Origin: Megachile rotundata | Taxonomy: Eukaryota; Arthropoda; Insecta; Hymenoptera; Megachilidae | DNA length: 64,000 nt | Assembly (NCBI RefSeq): GCF_050947335.1 | Contig: NC_134984.1 | Location: 9,777,926 to 9,841,925 of the forward strand | Reading direction: 5' to 3' | In this document: one piece after another, positions 26,446 through 38,300 of the stretch | How positions within the stretch are numbered: the first letter of the stretch is position 1 | How the letters are laid out: each line of letters starts with the position of its first letter | Notes under the pieces: model-generated | Databases searched by the model: none | Seen by the model: only the letters and a program-made list of their open reading frames with translations | Told to the model about the DNA's origin: nothing | Position numbers and translations under genes: made by a program

Positions 26446-26790
26446 TTCTACTAGTTCTAATAATATTCCAAAATTGACATGTTCAAGGTAATTTGACACT
26501 AATAGTCTACTGGTTATACTGTTATCATAATTCTACTAGTTCTGTTAATATTCCAAAATTGCCACGGTCAAGGTAATTTGATATTAATAGTCTACTAGTT
26601 ATACTATTATCATAATTCTACTAGTTATACTAATATTCCAAAATTATCACGTTGAAGACAATTTAATGTCATTACTATATTAGTTATACTACTATCATAA
26701 TTGTACTAATTAATAAATACTTCTAAAATTGTCACGCTCAGAACAAGTTAATACTAATACTCTATTTTTTATACTACTCCAATTATAGTA
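26446..26790. repeat. 85-bp tandem array, four clear units
   Basis: The marker TTCCAAAATTGxCACG recurs at about 26466, 26551, 26636 and 26721, a constant 85-bp step. Units also share CTACTAGTTATACT and TCAAGGTAATTTGA. More degenerate CTACTA words continue to about 27420 and are interrupted by the hAT MITE. Confidence 0.8.
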
Positions 26791-27051
26791 CTATTATACT
26801 ACTATGTTAGTTTTGCTATTACTATATTATTGTACTATTATGTTTTTATATGTACTACTACTTTTTATGTACTGCTCATGAGACTATTAAATTTCTACTA
26901 TTTATGCTGCTATTATAATTCTACTACTTATACTACTATTACGATTCTGTTACTTGAGCAACTTTTATACTATACAACTACTATAAGACTACGACATTTC
27001 TATTTATGCCACTAATTCTACAAGCTACAATTATAATTCTATTACTTATAC

Positions 27052-27379
27052 CAGGGGTGGCCAAGCTCCTTGATAGTCCAAGCTATTTTTCAAAATTTGA
27101 AATGTTTCACGAGCCGCAATTTTGGATGGCGCAGTTTTCGATGAGTCATATCATTCTTAACTTGGACGGAAATGAAATTTGTTACAACGTTGCATTTAGT
27201 CTTTCATATTTGTCGTCAGTAATTTCAAAGACATTTTGAAACACATACGGAATGATAATAATTTTTTAAAATATAATAGCACAAAAATGAAAAGGGAACG
27301 TGGGTACATTTATCGAGAGCCACAAATAATCCTTCAAAGAGCCGCATGTGGCTCACGAGCCGCAGGTTGGCCACCCCTG
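27052..27379. mobile_element. hAT-type MITE with perfect 8-bp target-site duplication
   Basis: The element starts CAGGGGTGGCCAA and ends in the exact reverse complement, 328 bp in total. It is flanked on both sides by ACTTATAC (27044-27051 and 27380-27387), an 8-bp duplication that is diagnostic for hAT transposition. Subterminal GAGCCGC and GAGCCAC words repeat inside. It has no transposase. Confidence 0.9.
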
Positions 27380-27479
27380 ACTTATACTAATATTATAAAT
27401 CTACTAGCTATACCCTAATATACTCTTGAACCCATATCTCGAGTACATTATCCTAAATAACCGAACCAAGCGAAAAATA

Positions 27480-28140
27480 ATTAAAAAATGTCAAACAAGC
27501 GACCGCCAGAGAGTTCCAGTATTAATTACCGGGCGATAATACCGTAGGGGGCGGTAGGTAAATATTTTCTGTCGGATGTTTGTCATTGAATAAATCATTG
27601 TCAGAGAATAATCGTTTGGAGAAAAGTACGGAGACACAATCGAGTGTCTGTGTGCAGCTATGAAAAGCAATTGTTCCATCGTCGTAACACGCATCGCGTT
27701 AACTGGAAGTTACGTAGTGTGGCTGGAACACGACGACGAATCAATTAACTCGGGACCCCTCTGTTTGAACAACAGAGACACGCTCAATTTTTCTTCTCGA
27801 AAACGGACAACGATGGAAGTTGAAAATGACAAAAAAGGGGGGGATAGAGAAGAAGCAGCGGTAAATCGTTTAAAACAATGGACACTGGAGGATATTAAAC
27901 GGCCACTACCATCCTCTCGGTTTCCCTTTTATATCAAAGCGATACTCCGGAAAAAGGTAGAAAAGAAAGAGCGAACGGTATCCGAACTGCAGTGAAATTG
28001 TAACACGATGAATCGGTGGAAACGTTGCTTTTAACTCGCGCGGATAGCTGTGATTATTCGCTTCTCTTTTTTGTTGCTGGAATTTTAAACTCGTCTTCTA
28101 TGGAGAAGTTTGTAAATGTGGGCCACGGTCAGATTTTAAA
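27480..28140. other. GC-richer island in the eya 5' intron
   Basis: Composition is higher in GC than the flanking arrays, and a plus-strand open frame of about 110 codons covers 27660-27995. That frame shows no domain and has overlapping alternatives, so I regard it as conserved non-coding DNA or chance. Confidence 0.3.
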
Positions 28141-28169
28141 GTTGTACGAAGTATTGTGGTAGGTTAGGT

Positions 28170-28960
28170 TTAGTATTAAGTTAGGTCTAGTATTGTGTTA
28201 GATTAGAGTTAGTATTAAGGTAGGTTAAGTTTAATATTAAGTTAGGTTAGATTTAGTATGAGATGAAGTCCAGTGTTAGGTTGGGTCTAGTATTGTATTA
28301 AATTAGGGTTAGTATTAAGGTAGGTTAAGTTTAATATTAAGTTAGGTTAGATTTAGTATGAGATGAAGTCCAGTGTTAGGTTGGGTCTAGTATTGTATTA
28401 AATTAGGGTTAGTATTTAGGTAGGTTAAGTTTAATATTAAGTTAGGTACGGTTTAGTATGAGGTGAAGACCAGTGTTAGGTTGGGCCTAGTGTTGAATTA
28501 GATTAGGGTTAGTATTAAGGTAGGGTAAGTTTAATATTAAGTTAGATTAGGTTTAGTATGAGGTGAAGACCAGTGTTAGGTTGGGCCTAGTGTTGTATTA
28601 GATTAGGGTTAGTATTAAGGTAGGGTAAGTTTAATATTAAGTTAGGTACGGTTTAGTATGAGGTGAAGACCAGTGTTAGGTTGGGCCTAGTGTTGAATTA
28701 GATTAGGGTTAGTATTGAGGTAGGGTAAGTTTAATATTAAGTTAGATTAGGTTTAGTATGAGGTGAAGACCAGTGTTAGGTTGGGTCTAGTATTGTGTTA
28801 AATTAGGGTTAGTATTAAAGTAAGGTAAGTTTAGTATTAAGTTAAGTTAGGTTTAATATTGGGTTATGTTAAATATATTATTAGATTAAGTTTAGTATTA
28901 TGTTAGATTAGGTTTAGTATTAAGTAAGATTAGGTTTAGTATTAGGTTAGATAATGTTAG
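28170..28960. repeat. 100-bp satellite-like array with TTAGG-related words
   Basis: The marker CCAGTGTTAGGTTGGG recurs at 28270, 28370, 28470, 28570, 28670 and 28770, an exact 100-bp step. The last four units alternate GTTAGGTACGGTTTAG with GTTAGATTAGGTTTAG, so a 200-bp dimer is also present. Degenerate TTAGRTTAGG words trail to about 28960. Confidence 0.9.
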
Positions 28961-29929
28961 GTATTAGCAAACCAATTTTTTTTTTAAAGTAGGGTATCGA
29001 TGGTTGACACTTTTTGATGAAGAAAATCAATTTTCTGTTAAGAAATCAGATCTGCAGAAATATCTTTTTAGAGTGAAGTTTGAAAAGTTGTGCTCTCATC
29101 TGAAAGTTTCTATTTTTAGAAATATGTTATTCATGTAATTTCGTCACATTTTATTGCATGTTGTTTTTATTTGTAAATAAATAATATGATTTTTTGGGTC
29201 TAGAATTAATTAATGGTTCAGCTTTGAATTTATAAGAAATTCAATACGTTAATTTCCTACAATATAAAATTATTTGTATATCCTATTATTTACAAATTTA
29301 TAATTTATATCAAATTAATATCATATATTAGCATGTAAATCACTACATGATTTTAAAGTCGCTTTATCACGTACTTTAATTTAAAAGTATGAACTATTAT
29401 CATTGTGGGAATCTATAAAATTTAAAATTACGAGAAATATTAGTATATTTTGTTAAGATAAAATTGGACAACTATATCAGTAATAATAACAATGAAAATT
29501 AAAAGGATAACAGTCAGCAAATAATGATAAAAATAATATTACTGACACAGCAAATTGACACAAAAATGAAATGCAAATTTGTTGTGAGATGAGTATTTGT
29601 TATGGATGAGTATTTAAGGGTTGATATTAACCCACTAAAGATTATCTAGGTGTCCAACTAACGGAGCCACTGGACTAAAGTTTTGGATAGAGTGAAGCCT
29701 AAATTGTATACAACTATATTATCGGCAAGCACATTAGGCATCCTTAAAGAAAATGGCAATACATTGAAGGACGATCCGTATAAAATATTTGCTGGAGAAA
29801 TTTATACGTATACTTTTCCCAATATGGAAATATTTTGTGCAATACAATACGTGATAATTTTTGAGTATTATAGATAATGTCATCGTCTTGTCTTTAACCC
29901 TTTTTATAGCAATAAAAGAACAATTTGGG
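28961..29929. other. Eya 5' intron, no recognised gene
   Basis: AT-rich sequence. A plus-strand frame at 29683-29877 (64 codons) has no recognisable motif and no support. Confidence 0.4.
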
Positions 29930-30530
29930 GATTTGGATATTTAGAAATTTATGGATATGGAAATTTATGACTTTTGGGGTATAAAAATTTGATAGTGAGG
30001 AAATTTCGGAATTTAGAAATCTAAGAATATAGGAATCTAGGAATTTAGGAAATTCCTAGGTTTAATCTTTATTTAAATTTTGGGGATACAGGGATTTTCT
30101 AGGATTTAGTTTGGGAATGAGAAATTTGGGAATTTGGATATTTAGAAATTTAAGGGTATGGGAATTTGTGGATTTTGGGGTTTAGAAATTTTGAAATTTA
30201 GAAATCCAGATATGTGAGAATCTAGGAATTATGGAAGCTAGAAATTTGAGAAAGAAAAATTTAGAAATTTGGATATTTAGAAATCTAAGGATATGGGAAT
30301 TTATGGATCTAGAATTTATGGACTAGAAATTTGGGAATTTAGAAATCTAAGAAAATAGTAATCTAAGGATTTAAAGAATAGAAATTTAAAAATTCGAATC
30401 TTTAAAAACCCAAAATATTGAAATCTATGCAAGAAAATTTAGAAATTTAAGGATGCAAAAATTTTAGAATTTATATATTTAGAAACCTAATTACTCCTTA
30501 ATTTGGGGATTTAAGAATTTAGCACTTTCA
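29930..30530. repeat. Degenerate GGAATTTAGAAATTT-word array
   Basis: Words such as GGAATTTGGATATTTAGAAA recur with variable spacing. They are of the same lexical family as the arrays at 9.3, 10.4 and 61 kb. Confidence 0.75.
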
Positions 30531-30729
30531 GGATTTGTAAACTTACCCAATTACAGTTATGAACATACAAACTTGATTAATAACTTCAACTATCCAATAA
30601 CTTGCAGGTAAATGTAAGAATGTAAGAATTTGTAATGTAAGAATCTGCAAACTTTATCAATTGTAACTTGAACAATGCAGAAACTTACAGGCAAGAATAC
30701 CTAAAACTCAAGAAATTGTCAAGCTTACA

Positions 30730-31300
30730 TAAAGTGTCATTCAAAGGAACCTCCGTACAGCGTACAGAGCGCCTTTCCCGCAGTTACAAACTCGCTGAAA
30801 ATTCTGTTCGTATTTATTTTACGAAAAGGGGAGTAAGGGTCACGAGAAGATGGACGAAAGGCGTTCGCGCTTATCTAAACAAAGCGTGCACCCAAAGTGT
30901 TTATCGCAGGCAAGTTGCTTAGCTCGCTTATCCGTCCGTCTGTCCGTCAGTCGTCAAAGAAATGCAGCGAAACGAAAGGAATGCGTAGCTAGGCTCTCGT
31001 ATGCGACACTCGTGTCCCAAGGACCATGGTCAGCTTACATTCGAAGGGAAGAAAAAAGAAACCCGAGGGAGGGATGGTTACAACCGCGGGCCAAGACAAA
31101 AGCTTCCCGGTCCGAAATATCCCGGTGCTTTTCTTCACCGTTGTCTACGACCCATGGAAAATTGCGAACATACTCGAAAAATGTGTTGCGTTTGTCCTTA
31201 GTGTCGATATTTATCTCGAAATATCCGAGAGGTTCGAGGAAGAGCAAAAAACGGTCGCATGACCGATTTTCTGACCTAATGGGATAACGACTGGCAAATG
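30730..31300. other. GC-richer island, no confident gene
   Basis: About 550 bp with raised GC and open frames on both strands (the longest is 145 codons, plus). None shows a domain, the frames overlap one another, and no convincing splice pairing was found. It is a candidate regulatory element of eya. Confidence 0.3.
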
Positions 31301-31309
31301 GCGGGAGAT

Positions 31310-32080
31310 TCAAATGATTATTGGTTTCTGATGCGGAGTTTTGGGACTTTGAGATTTTGTGATTATGGGACTTTGGGATTTTGGAATTTTGGAATTTTCA
31401 ACCATTTAAAATTTTGCAACTATGGAATTTTGACACTGTGGAGTTTTGAAACTTTGGAGCTTTGGAACTTTAGAATTTTTGAATTTTGAAACTCTGGACC
31501 TTTGAACCTTTTGGAATTTTGCAACTATGGACCTTTGAACCTTTTGGAATTTTGCAACTATGGACCTTTGAACCTTTTGGAATTTCGCAACTATGGAATT
31601 TTGACACTTTGGAATTTTGGAACTTTGGAGCTTTGAAACTTTAGAATTTTTGAATTTTGCAACTATGGACCTTTGAACCTTTTGGAATTTTGCAACTATG
31701 GACCTTTGAACCTTTTGGAATTTTGCAACTATGGACCTTTGAACCTTTTGGAATTTCGCAACTATGGAATTTTGACACTTTGGAATTTTGGAACTTTGGA
31801 GCTTTGAAACTTTAGAATTTTTGAATTTTGAAACTCTGGACCTTTGAACCTTTTGGAATTTTGCAACTATGGAATTTTGGAACTTTGGAGCTTTGAAAAT
31901 TTAGAATTTTTGAATTTTGAAATTCTGGACCTTTGAACCTTTTGGAATTCTAGAACTTTGAAGCTTTTGCAATTCTGGAATATTGAAAATTTGGAAGTTT
32001 GAAATTTCTGAATTCTGAAGATTTGGAATTTCGGGATTCTGGAGATTTGGATTCTTGGAATTTTGCAATAATCCTTTGTG
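31310..32080. repeat. 33-bp tandem repeat with higher-order unit of about 171 bp
   Basis: The phrase GGACCTTTGAACCTTTTGG recurs in runs spaced by 33 bp (31497, 31530, 31563). The whole run recurs about 171 bp further on (near 31668), and again near 31838 in shortened form. Confidence 0.85.
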
Positions 32081-33179
32081 AAACGATATATTACACATGG
32101 TTAGATTCAACTCTCATTACATTATGTTTAATTAAAAAATTTTTGGAAACAACCACAGCCAAAATAAAAAAAAAAAGATATTTACTCTATTATGTGTATA
32201 CTTGACTTTATAAGATTTTAATTACTATTGACTATTGTATATCAAAAAAAAAAAAAAAAATCGACCATACTGTACTCCGTTTAATCGTGTGAAAATTACG
32301 TGGTTTTTCAGAACAAATTACTTAATACTACGCAGCGGTTGACCAATTAAAATACATTACTGGTAACGAGCCGAATGAGATGCATAAGTTACGCATGCTC
32401 AATTGATAATGACGTTTACACGTATGCGTGTGCACGAATGTGTTCTTCATGTGCTGTAGCACATCCGCGTAGTGCGCGTGACTCCTGCACATCTAATAAT
32501 TTAAGGAACTTATGAAACATAGTTAGCCATCGTGCTTCCCACGTGGCAGTCGATGTTCAATTTCATTTTGATTACTATTTCGCGGTTACTTCGAATTTAA
32601 CGCTGTTCTATTAATAAAATGCAACCTTCGTAATCTTAATCCGTACAATGCATGGTCCATTTTTTAAATAACCACATTAATTTTTATTAACTTTAATAAA
32701 AATTAAGATTTCGTTTCTAAAAATTCATTAAAATGAGCTTTTAATCTTTTGTTGCATTGTGTTGTAAATTTGTTACATAAAATAATAAACATAAATGAAC
32801 TGCACATTTTATTACTATTATTAAAATTATTGAAAAATTCTAACCATAATTATTAAAATTATTAAAGAATTCTAATCACAATTTTTTATTAATATTGTTG
32901 ATTTGCAATATAATATTTATTATTTTTTTTTTCTAAAATAAGTTTGTAATATAGAAGAAATTTTAGTTATTATTTTATTATTATTATTACTTTGGTGAGT
33001 AGGGAATGTAAAGCGAAATTTTACCATTCATATTTATTTATATTTAGATTTCAAATTTAACCTAACTTGATACGTAATTCTATCATTTAAATTTATTTAT
33101 TCTTATTTATATTATAAATATAACCAAACGTAGTTACGAACAAAAGTAATTATATATGTATAATAATATTGTGTAATAG

Positions 33180-33620
33180 CTTATGTTAGGTTAGGTTTCA
33201 TCACCTACAATTTGTTAAGTTAAGTGAGGTAAGGTTATTAAAATAACTTAGATTATGTTATTCGAATTAAAATGAATTATTGTTAGGTTAGCCTATATTA
33301 TATTATCAGATTAGATTAGAGAAGACTACGTTAGGTTAGATTACATTATTCAAATCTTTTAGGTTAGTTTACATTACGTCAGTTGTCATTATTCAAGTCA
33401 TTAGATTATATTGTGTTTATAATTATAGCATTACGTTTGGTTAGGTTACTTTAGATTAATTCTAGTCACGTTTGGTTAGTTTATGTTAAAATCTGTTAGA
33501 TTAAATGTCATAATTCAAATCTACTAAATTAAGCTATGTTAGGTTAAATTTTATCATTAAAATTCTGTTAAAGTTCTGCTTAAATTACTAGATTAGGTTT
33601 GGTTTTGTTAGGTTAGATTA
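33180..33620. repeat. Interstitial TTAGG-related sequence
   Basis: Scattered GGTTAGGTT and TTAGGTTAG words occur on the plus strand, resembling decayed insect telomeric repeat. Similar words occur at about 14360 and in the array at 28.2 kb. Confidence 0.5.
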
Positions 33621-34119
33621 CTGAAGGTTAGGTTTTATCATTTAAGTTTACTTATTCTTATTTATACTTTCAGTATAATGTAAAAACTTTAAACAAGAAT
33701 AACCAGATCTATATGATAAAATTACGGGTTACATTTCACTCCTGTCATTTATTAAGCAGTATCTTAACAATATAGACGATGTATGCAATTATCGATATCA
33801 TTTTTATATTATTAATATTTATCTATATCATTAGTAACAGCAGTTCTACCCTAAATCTTCCACATCAGAGATTAAAAAGAAAAAAAATATAAATTCCAAC
33901 TGTTATAATAAAAATATAAACTGCTATAAATATTTAAAAATGAATATCACTCTCATAAAGAATAAACAAGAAAATATGAATATCCAACTTATATGATTCT
34001 TCAACTGCAAATCTTATTAAAACAAACAATATTTTTCCTCCGTAGTTACCATATGCCACTAAAAAATAGTGCTGCTATTTCTAACAACCATCGCGCATTC
34101 CCACTTCCAATGCATTCAA

Positions 34120-35330
34120 TTTACTAATTAATCTTTTGTTTGCCTAAGCAAAAAACGTAGAAAAAAAGCGATAAGTCGAATTGTTCATTCGAACCTTGTA
34201 TCCGGTGTTTACGCTGGACCAAGCGAGGGTGTTTCGTCGAGGAATATTCGTGGATCAAGGAAGCTGTAGTTGTTTCCCTCCTGATAGCAGCATCGTCATC
34301 CCTTCTCACTTCGTGTGTATGTACGTGGATGCGTGTATCCGCGCACTTACCGGGGTTTAAGCACACTACCTCTCACTTTTCTCGCACTTTCCACAACCAC
34401 AAGACATCATGACAACCGACGGACACACCAACACCCGACGACGCGTACAGTACTCGATTCCAGTTATATACAAGCCGGAATAAACTAGCAACGTAACGGA
34501 TAAATCGCAAAAGCTCGTTGAACGATCTCGCGAGAGAACATCTCTCGTTGCTGTATCCGCGCGAAGGGTGAAACCATGGAAGCCGGGTACGAAGGCGCGT
34601 TTCTATTCGCCGATACCGAAACGGGTGGTTGATCGTTTTTTAGGTTACGTTGTTCGTGCACTTCCCGTTCGAGACGCTTTTCACGAATTCTGTCTGTCGC
34701 GAACGCTAGCCAGCACTATTGTTTCCCTGCGAAGGGTATCGGCTCGGTGTGCGATATGCTGCAGCCTGTAGAGTTCTGAGCATGCGAAATGTCGCCTGCC
34801 ACCCCCTGCCCGTTGGTCACGTGGTTGGCCGACTCGTTCCCCGTCTTCTTCCCTCGTTCGTTCCCCTTCTCTGTTCCCCTATTTCGTCTCCCTTTTACCG
34901 ACGGTGCTCTTGCTGGTTGTCCCGTTTTATCCATCGGACGCGCACAGGTCGCTCGTTAATTAGAACGAGAGGGGGCTAATGGCAGCTCGCTCGGCCACTC
35001 GAATGTCGGACAAAGAGGAAAGACGACAAAGGACGAGTACAGAAGTGAACAGAGGAGAGAGATACACAGCCGAGTTACCCCCTCGTTCGAATAATTGTCA
35101 CCTCCTGTCATCGTTCGTTTTTATGAATCGCACTCGACTGACAGCTTGAGAAGGAATTTTTTTGTTTGTTTGTCCTGGAAAATAAAAGACCTCGGCTTTG
35201 AATAATGACCGAAAAAAGGATTGGGATCTTGATAACCGCGAAAGAACGCGTCGAGGAGTTACGGAATTAGCGTGACCAAAGGGCTGCTCGTTTAACCTGT
35301 TAACTGAAGACGAATTAACTTGTTCGAGTG
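34120..35330 (-). promoter_or_regulatory. eya: Probable eya promoter region and non-coding first exon
   Basis: This is the most GC-rich block of the left half. On the minus strand TATATAA (34470-34464) precedes a probable exon ending at 34351 in a strong donor, CCCCG followed by GTAAGTGCG. Transcription would begin near 34440. The exon contains a 14-codon upstream open frame (ATGATG to TAG) and no long coding frame, so it would be 5' UTR spliced to the exon at 21082. A perfect 10-bp palindrome, TCTCGCGAGA, lies at 34526-34535, upstream of the TATA. The link to eya is inferred from position and strand; no transcript was seen. Confidence 0.45.
34464..34470 (-). promoter_or_regulatory. TATA box candidate
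   Basis: TATATAA on the minus strand, about 30 bases ahead of the inferred start of the first eya exon. Confidence 0.4.
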
Positions 35331-35339
35331 GAAAACGTG

Positions 35340-38300
35340 TGGAACTTAGTAATGCAATTACTGAAAGATTTTTATCGCTGGTAATATTATTACGTTTGTA
35401 TTCGTACATAGGTGTATACTTCGTACTATGGTAAATCATTTTAGTAAACTGCAGATGTGTATACATTTTTATTATGTTTGTTCAATTCTACGAGTTATTT
35501 TCTTTTTATTTGTTTCTAAATGTATCCCATAAATTCTATTTCCGAATTTTTGAAGTTAATATATAATTCGTTATTAATGTATACAACATCTTTCGGCATA
35601 TAATATACACTTTAAAATCAAAAATAAAATAGAAGAAAATTTAAAAAATTAATTTTGTGTCTCCATAAAAGTCAATGTACATTTTAAAAAGCATCTTAAA
35701 TTCTTTAATTTAAAATAAAAAGACTCGTCATTTCACCAGTTTGGTAATTTTAATATTAACTCTGACCTTGAATATAAAGACATTATTTTATTATTACACA
35801 GCATAGGGTGTCAAAATAATAACGAACTTAATTTTCTTTTTCAGATATTCTATAAATATTACAGAAGTAATGAAAAATGATGCGAAAATATCTTTTCCAG
35901 TATTTCAATAGTTAATGAAAAAAGGGGCATGAGTTACAATTCCTGATTTAACCGTTTCAGTGTTCTAAGCTCAAATTATATTTTCTTATCACATTTGTCC
36001 AAATTACACAAGTCATTATAATCTTATAAAATAAATTATTGTTTTATTTATACAGGAAACTGATTTGTGTTCATGAAAGAGTGTTATTAAGAATGATCTA
36101 ATGAATTATACAGAAAAAATTTAATCTGATCACGGATCTTTACACAGGAGAAATTGTTATTATATTGTTGGCCACTGGTGGTGACTTCGTTCATATTGTC
36201 TGCCGGTGTTCACGATAATTCCCACATTTAACGTCTCTTTTTCGTACGGGACAGGTTTTCGAATAAACGTGCTGGGCGATGTGATGCGACAACGATCGTC
36301 CACGTTGTCGTTTTGCATCGCGATCCTGCGTGCTACGTGTGTGTTTTTCCCCCTTTGTTTTATAATCGGAGATAGAGAATTCTTGACGGGAGGTCCAGGC
36401 AACCCTACGTCATACTTGCTCGCTTCTTGGAACGGGAATGTGCCTACTATCTTTTTTCCTCTCTTTATCGATTATAGCGTGATAAAAGTGGCGCGAGATG
36501 CTTGTCCCATCTGTCATTGAGCGTTAAAATACAAGTTTCTCCTGAATATAAGATGGACGATTCATCTTCATGTTCGACGGTAATGTGTCGAAAATTCTCT
36601 CTAAATGAACTGATCTTTGTCACAGTATTTTGTTTTTAATCTTTCATTGGAAATTATTTGATTACATTTTGTAGGTAAATTGGATCATTTATGTCATTTT
36701 TGTGATTTAAATTTATTATGGGACACCTGTTAAAGTCACCGGTATGTTATGAAACCGTTGATTGTATGAAATATTTTATAAAAATTCAGAGGAATGTCAA
36801 ATGTCGCCCTAGATTGCCTACGAAGGGTCAATTATACTGATACGCTGAAAATATTTTCGCGAAGTGTAAGGTTACTGGTAATGAAAGTATCCCGCGAGAA
36901 GCTAATATTATTTTTGACTATGATAATCAGGCTAAGGAGAGACAGGGGTAGCAACCTAATTTCGCACCACCTGCACTTACACTCGTGCATTTTATACCAA
37001 CTAAGTGGGATTCTCAAATTTCCGCTGGCTAATGTTACCATGAAATTTTTCAAAATGCAAAGGCTCTTTAAATTATGATGTAAATATGTACGAAAATGTA
37101 ACCTTTAATTTGACACCATCTTTATGGAATTTTGTATGCAAATATCCTTAGGAAAATAAGGGGTCTTCAATACATTTCAAAATACAATATTCAGTTACAA
37201 ATATTATCTTCTTTAATTTTAATTTATATTTGCTTCATTTAAAGTTTTATATCATAATTATAACATTACATATAAATATTTTTTTGAAATTAAACTGAAG
37301 GTCAATATATGTATAATTCTTTTTTCACTAATTTAACATTTGATACAAATAATAACTAATGTGGTATAAATATTATTTTTTAGTCTATTACTCATTCAGA
37401 AAAATTAAATTAAAGATTTTTATTACAATATTTTGTTAAGTACTACCTTCACTCTTAACTGTCGATACAAATATAGAATTCTATTTAATTTTCAATTCTA
37501 CATCGTATTTATGTTACATGCAATTACCGTAATGTAGCCATAGTGTAAATCAGTGTAGAATTTTTAATGCATAACATACCTTTTAGACCACGTTATATGA
37601 TACTTAGTACAAATATTGAATTACATTTAATTTAATTTCCAATTTAACACAATACATAGTGCATACGTTTTCCACCCCCATATGAACATGTCATTATTCT
37701 TAAATTAATTTTTAATTTAGCCGAATATTGCTAATATCGTGGTATTGTACATATAAATATTTGCAAAATAAAAAGAAGTTTTGAATACACGATAATCTTC
37801 TCACTCTATTATATAATATTTAATACGTGAAATTTTTCTTAATTTATTTTTTAATTAAACGCCATATTTATGGAATTATGTATGTAAATATTCTTGCGAA
37901 GGCAAATGGAGAATATTTGATACACAATGCTTTTTTCATTTGATTATACAATGCTGTTTTTCAAAAATTATATATAAAATTTTTTATTAAGAGCGGATTC
38001 GCAAAAATAAATTTTTAATATATTACCAAAAGCAAAACAAATATATCAATAGTTGCTTTATAAATTTCAATACATTCCATAAATTTCAACATGCTTTTAT
38101 TTACAGTTCTATTCGATTCTTGAATACAATAAATCAAAAAAGACTTAGAAGACTGACTAAGTGTTAACTATACGACATACTTGCCATTTCAAAAATTCGA
38201 TTTCAAGTGACCAAAAGTCACGATTCCTTCGCTAGCAAAATAATCAAGGTAAATAATTATTCTCGAATTGGGAGTCGAAGAAAGAACGAAATAAAACGCG

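Noticed and set aside
27660..27995. 111-codon plus-strand frame
   Set aside because: No homology recognised, and flanking splice signals are weak; left as part of a GC-richer island.
30668..31313. Overlapping frames of 84-145 codons on both strands
   Set aside because: Raised GC lengthens chance frames; none has a recognisable motif.
34568..34979. Short frames in the putative eya promoter block
   Set aside because: They overlap on both strands, have Arg/Pro-rich composition and no domain, which fits a GC-rich promoter.
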